Source: Sphingomonas lutea
GTDB taxonomy: Bacteria; Pseudomonadota; Alphaproteobacteria; Sphingomonadales; Sphingomonadaceae
Length of the DNA stretch: 64,000 nt
Reading direction: 5' to 3'
Assembly (NCBI RefSeq): GCF_014396785.1
Contig: NZ_CP060718.1
Coordinates: 1,198,501-1,262,500 of the forward strand
Below are positions 62,186 to 64,000 of the stretch, in pieces (position 1 is the first letter of the stretch; every line of letters starts with the position of its first letter). The translations under genes and the position numbers were made by a program. The notes beneath the pieces are model-generated. The model was given only the letters and a program-made list of their open reading frames with translations, ran no database searches and was not told where the DNA came from.

Positions 62186-63255
62186 CCACCGCATCTCCTA
62201 ACGGAACATCTCGCCTCCCGCGGCTCTCGATATGCATTCCAACGTACAACTTTGGCCAATTCATAGGCGAGACACTAAACAGCATAATTCCTCAACTCAC
62301 TGACGAAGTGGAGGTCGTTGTCGTCGACGGGGCCTCCACGGATGAGACTGAGCTGGTTGTGCGGGAGTTCCAACGGCTTTGCCCTGCGATCCGATATGTG
62401 AAGCTTCCACAAAAAGGCGGCATCGACCGCGATATGGCAACTGCCGTGGAGCTGGCTGAGGGAGACTATTGCTGGCTCTTCAGCGCGGACGACATCATGT
62501 TTTCCTGTGCGATCCGCACTGCACTGAATTGCACGAGGGGCGGGGATGACGTGTATCTCTGCACTCACGGAAATAGCGGCTTCGACCTGACTCTCCTGGC
62601 GCCGGATTATCCGGCATTTCGACGGCATAAGCGCTCAAGGTTCGAGTTGGACGATCCGGAATCGAGAAGGCGCTATTTTGCACTCGCTGCGACATCAGAA
62701 GCCTTCTTCAGCTTTATGGGAACTATAATTCTGAAGCGAGCTAAGTGGCGTTCCGTACCTCTGAACGAGGAGTATGTCGGCACCTGCTGGGCCCATGCCG
62801 CTCGGCTCTTGGCGATTGGCAAGACTTCTCTCACTGTGACCTATCTCGCCGAGCCGCTACTTACCCGCCGTGACGGGAACGATTCTTTCGCTGGTGGCGG
62901 TGTAGTCAAGCGCTTTGCTTTGGCCATTGATGGGTACAATCGTATCGCCGAAGACCTTTACGGACGCGGCAGCGAGGAGGCCAAGCACGTGCAGCGGGTC
63001 ATCCGCGGCGAGTTTGGTATTCGTCATTTTCTCTGGACAAAGGAGCTGACTCGCCAACAACCGGCGCGAGAAAGCCGGGAAGAGCTAGATCGCCTCGCCA
63101 AACGCAATTTCCGAAATGGACGGCTGCGCGGCAACGTCGAATACCTGGTATATAGATTGCTACCTGCTGCTCCCGTGTCCTTGGCAATCAAGGCGTTTCG
63201 GTCGGCGAGAGCGCAGTTGAGGAGGCTGCCTGCGAGACAAGGGCCGGGGAGATGA
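62182..63255 (+). CDS. Glycosyltransferase family 2
   Basis: 357 residues, starting ATG overlapping the preceding stop (ATGA). GT-A type: LSICIPTYNFGQFIGETLNS is at residues 11-30, VVVVDGASTDET holds the nucleotide-binding Asp, and GDYCWLFSADDIMF the D-x-D metal-binding motif. The RDGNDSFAGGGVVKRF stretch follows. It is related to the next gene: the same VDGASTD and GDYCWL phrases appear in both, which suggests a duplication within the operon. Confidence 0.92.
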   Translation: MTTASPNGTSRLPRLSICIPTYNFGQFIGETLNSIIPQLTDEVEVVVVDGASTDETELVVREFQRLCPAIRYVKLPQKGGIDRDMATAVELAEGDYCWLFSADDIMFSCAIRTALNCTRGGDDVYLCTHGNSGFDLTLLAPDYPAFRRHKRSRFELDDPESRRRYFALAATSEAFFSFMGTIILKRAKWRSVPLNEEYVGTCWAHAARLLAIGKTSLTVTYLAEPLLTRRDGNDSFAGGGVVKRFALAIDGYNRIAEDLYGRGSEEAKHVQRVIRGEFGIRHFLWTKELTRQQPARESREELDRLAKRNFRNGRLRGNVEYLVYRLLPAAPVSLAIKAFRSARAQLRRLPARQGPGR

Positions 63256-64000
63256 CCCGCCTGTCCATTTGCATGGTGACCCGCAACCGCGCCGGCTTCA
63301 TCGGCGAGACGCTCGACTCCATCCTTCCCCAGCTCACTCCCGATATCGAATTGCTCGTCGTCGACGGTGCGTCCACCGATTCTACGCCCGAGGTGATCGC
63401 GCGCTACCAGCGTAACTACCCCGCGCTGCGTTATTATCGGGAGGAGACCAATTCGGGGATCGACGGCGATTACGACAAGGCGGTCGGCTATGCCCGCGGT
63501 GACTATTGCTGGCTGATGCCCGACGACGATTTGCTGAAGCCCGGCGCCGTCGCGCGAGTTTTTGAGTTGCTGTCGGAGGAACCGGAGCTGGTGCTGGTCG
63601 ACGCCGAGGTCAGGGACGTCAAATTCGAGCGCCTTCTTGTCCCACGCCGCCTCTCGTTTTCAGGAGTGCGGCGTTACGGCCCGGGAGATGCCGATCGTTT
63701 CATGGTGGATGCCGGGGAGATTCTCTCATTCATCGGCTGCACGGTCGTGCGTCGCTCGTTCTGGGAGGCGAGGGATCGCAAGCGGCATTATGGCAGCTTC
63801 TTCGTCCACGTTGGGGTCGTGTTTGAAGCGCCGCCACGTTCGGCAATAATTTGCGGTGAAACGCTGATGAGCATCCGATACGGCAACTCAATGTGGACGC
63901 CGCGCCGCTTCGAGATCTGGGCCTTCTCATGGCCGAAGCTGATTTACGAAGCGCGCGGATATTCGGACGAGGCCAAGCGAGCGCTCATGCCCCGGCCGCC
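63252..64000 (+). CDS. Glycosyltransferase family 2, 3'-truncated by the window
   Basis: About 249 residues up to the window edge, with no stop. Start ATG overlaps the preceding stop (ATGA). LSICMVTRNRAGFIGETLDS, LLVVDGASTDSTPEV and GDYCWLMPDDDLLKPG are the GT-A signature blocks, the last holding the D-x-D. Similar in layout to the gene before it but with its own sequence. It continues beyond base 64000. Confidence 0.92.
   Translation, partial: MTRLSICMVTRNRAGFIGETLDSILPQLTPDIELLVVDGASTDSTPEVIARYQRNYPALRYYREETNSGIDGDYDKAVGYARGDYCWLMPDDDLLKPGAVARVFELLSEEPELVLVDAEVRDVKFERLLVPRRLSFSGVRRYGPGDADRFMVDAGEILSFIGCTVVRRSFWEARDRKRHYGSFFVHVGVVFEAPPRSAIICGETLMSIRYGNSMWTPRRFEIWAFSWPKLIYEARGYSDEAKRALMPRP

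Noticed and set aside
1..64000. tRNA or rRNA genes, insertion sequences, integrases, CRISPR arrays
   Set aside because: None could be recognised on either strand; the only structured RNA I can support is the glycine riboswitch.

Overview
The window is GC-rich chromosomal DNA from an alphaproteobacterium, most likely a sphingomonad (Sphingomonas/Sphingosinicella-like). Pointers are a petABC order with a separate cytochrome c1, a TonB-dependent receptor next to a TPR-sulfotransferase, the rplY-pth-ychF neighbourhood, a cpa/tad pilus locus, several short palindromic repeats of the kind scattered through sphingomonad genomes, and a lasso-peptide-like operon beside an exopolysaccharide locus. All names are recognised by eye from motifs; no search was run.

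Layout. 1-2711: cytochrome bc1 complex (Rieske, truncated at the window edge; cytochrome b; cytochrome c1). 2812-13536: a Gly/Tyr-rich lipoprotein, a MaoC hydratase, a TPR-sulfotransferase, a TonB-dependent receptor, a PAP2 phosphatase, YchF, a secreted NTF2-like protein, a 2OG-Fe(II) oxygenase-like protein and a TIR-TPR protein. 13496-19921: pth, rplY, two TraB/GumN paralogues, glyQ-glyS. 19918-27423: cpaA-cpaB-cpaC-cpaD-cpaE-tadB-tadC on the minus strand, lacking the CpaF ATPase and the Flp pilin. 27475-31118: FAD oxidoreductase, small secreted protein, rnhA, ispH, lipoprotein. 31204-37308: tandem glycine riboswitch and the glycine cleavage operon gcvT-gcvH-methyltransferase-gcvPA-gcvPB-ABA4-like. 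37372-40281: DUF938 methyltransferase, two PilZ proteins and a frameshifted double-domain aspartyl protease. 40282-40980: gene-free, AT-richer stretch.

40981-49231 (minus strand) is the most interesting part: a compact nine-gene RiPP operon in the order nucleotidyltransferase, ABC transporter, lasso cyclase (C), precursor, PRMT-like methyltransferase, HPr-kinase-like kinase, PqqD-like B1, transglutaminase-like B2, VanZ-like membrane protein. The 132-residue precursor has a textbook lasso leader (Y23, P26, L28, G32, T38), then an 18-residue segment with Asp at position 8, and then a complete Peptidase_S74 intramolecular-chaperone domain whose Ser58-x4-Lys63 dyad sits exactly where self-cleavage would free that 18-residue core. 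A lasso precursor carrying its own autoprocessing domain is, as far as I know, not described.

49636-64000: exopolysaccharide locus with glycosyltransferases, an EpsG-type polymerase, rmlACBD (dTDP-L-rhamnose), GDP-mannose 4,6-dehydratase, a Wzx-type flippase and a methyltransferase. It also holds an internally deleted glycosyltransferase and a decayed methyltransferase, so the locus has been remodelled. The last glycosyltransferase runs off the window.

Three genes (PAP2, tadC, aspartyl protease) each appear to be off by one base in a short G/C run. Either these are recent mutations or, more simply, base-calling errors in the assembly.
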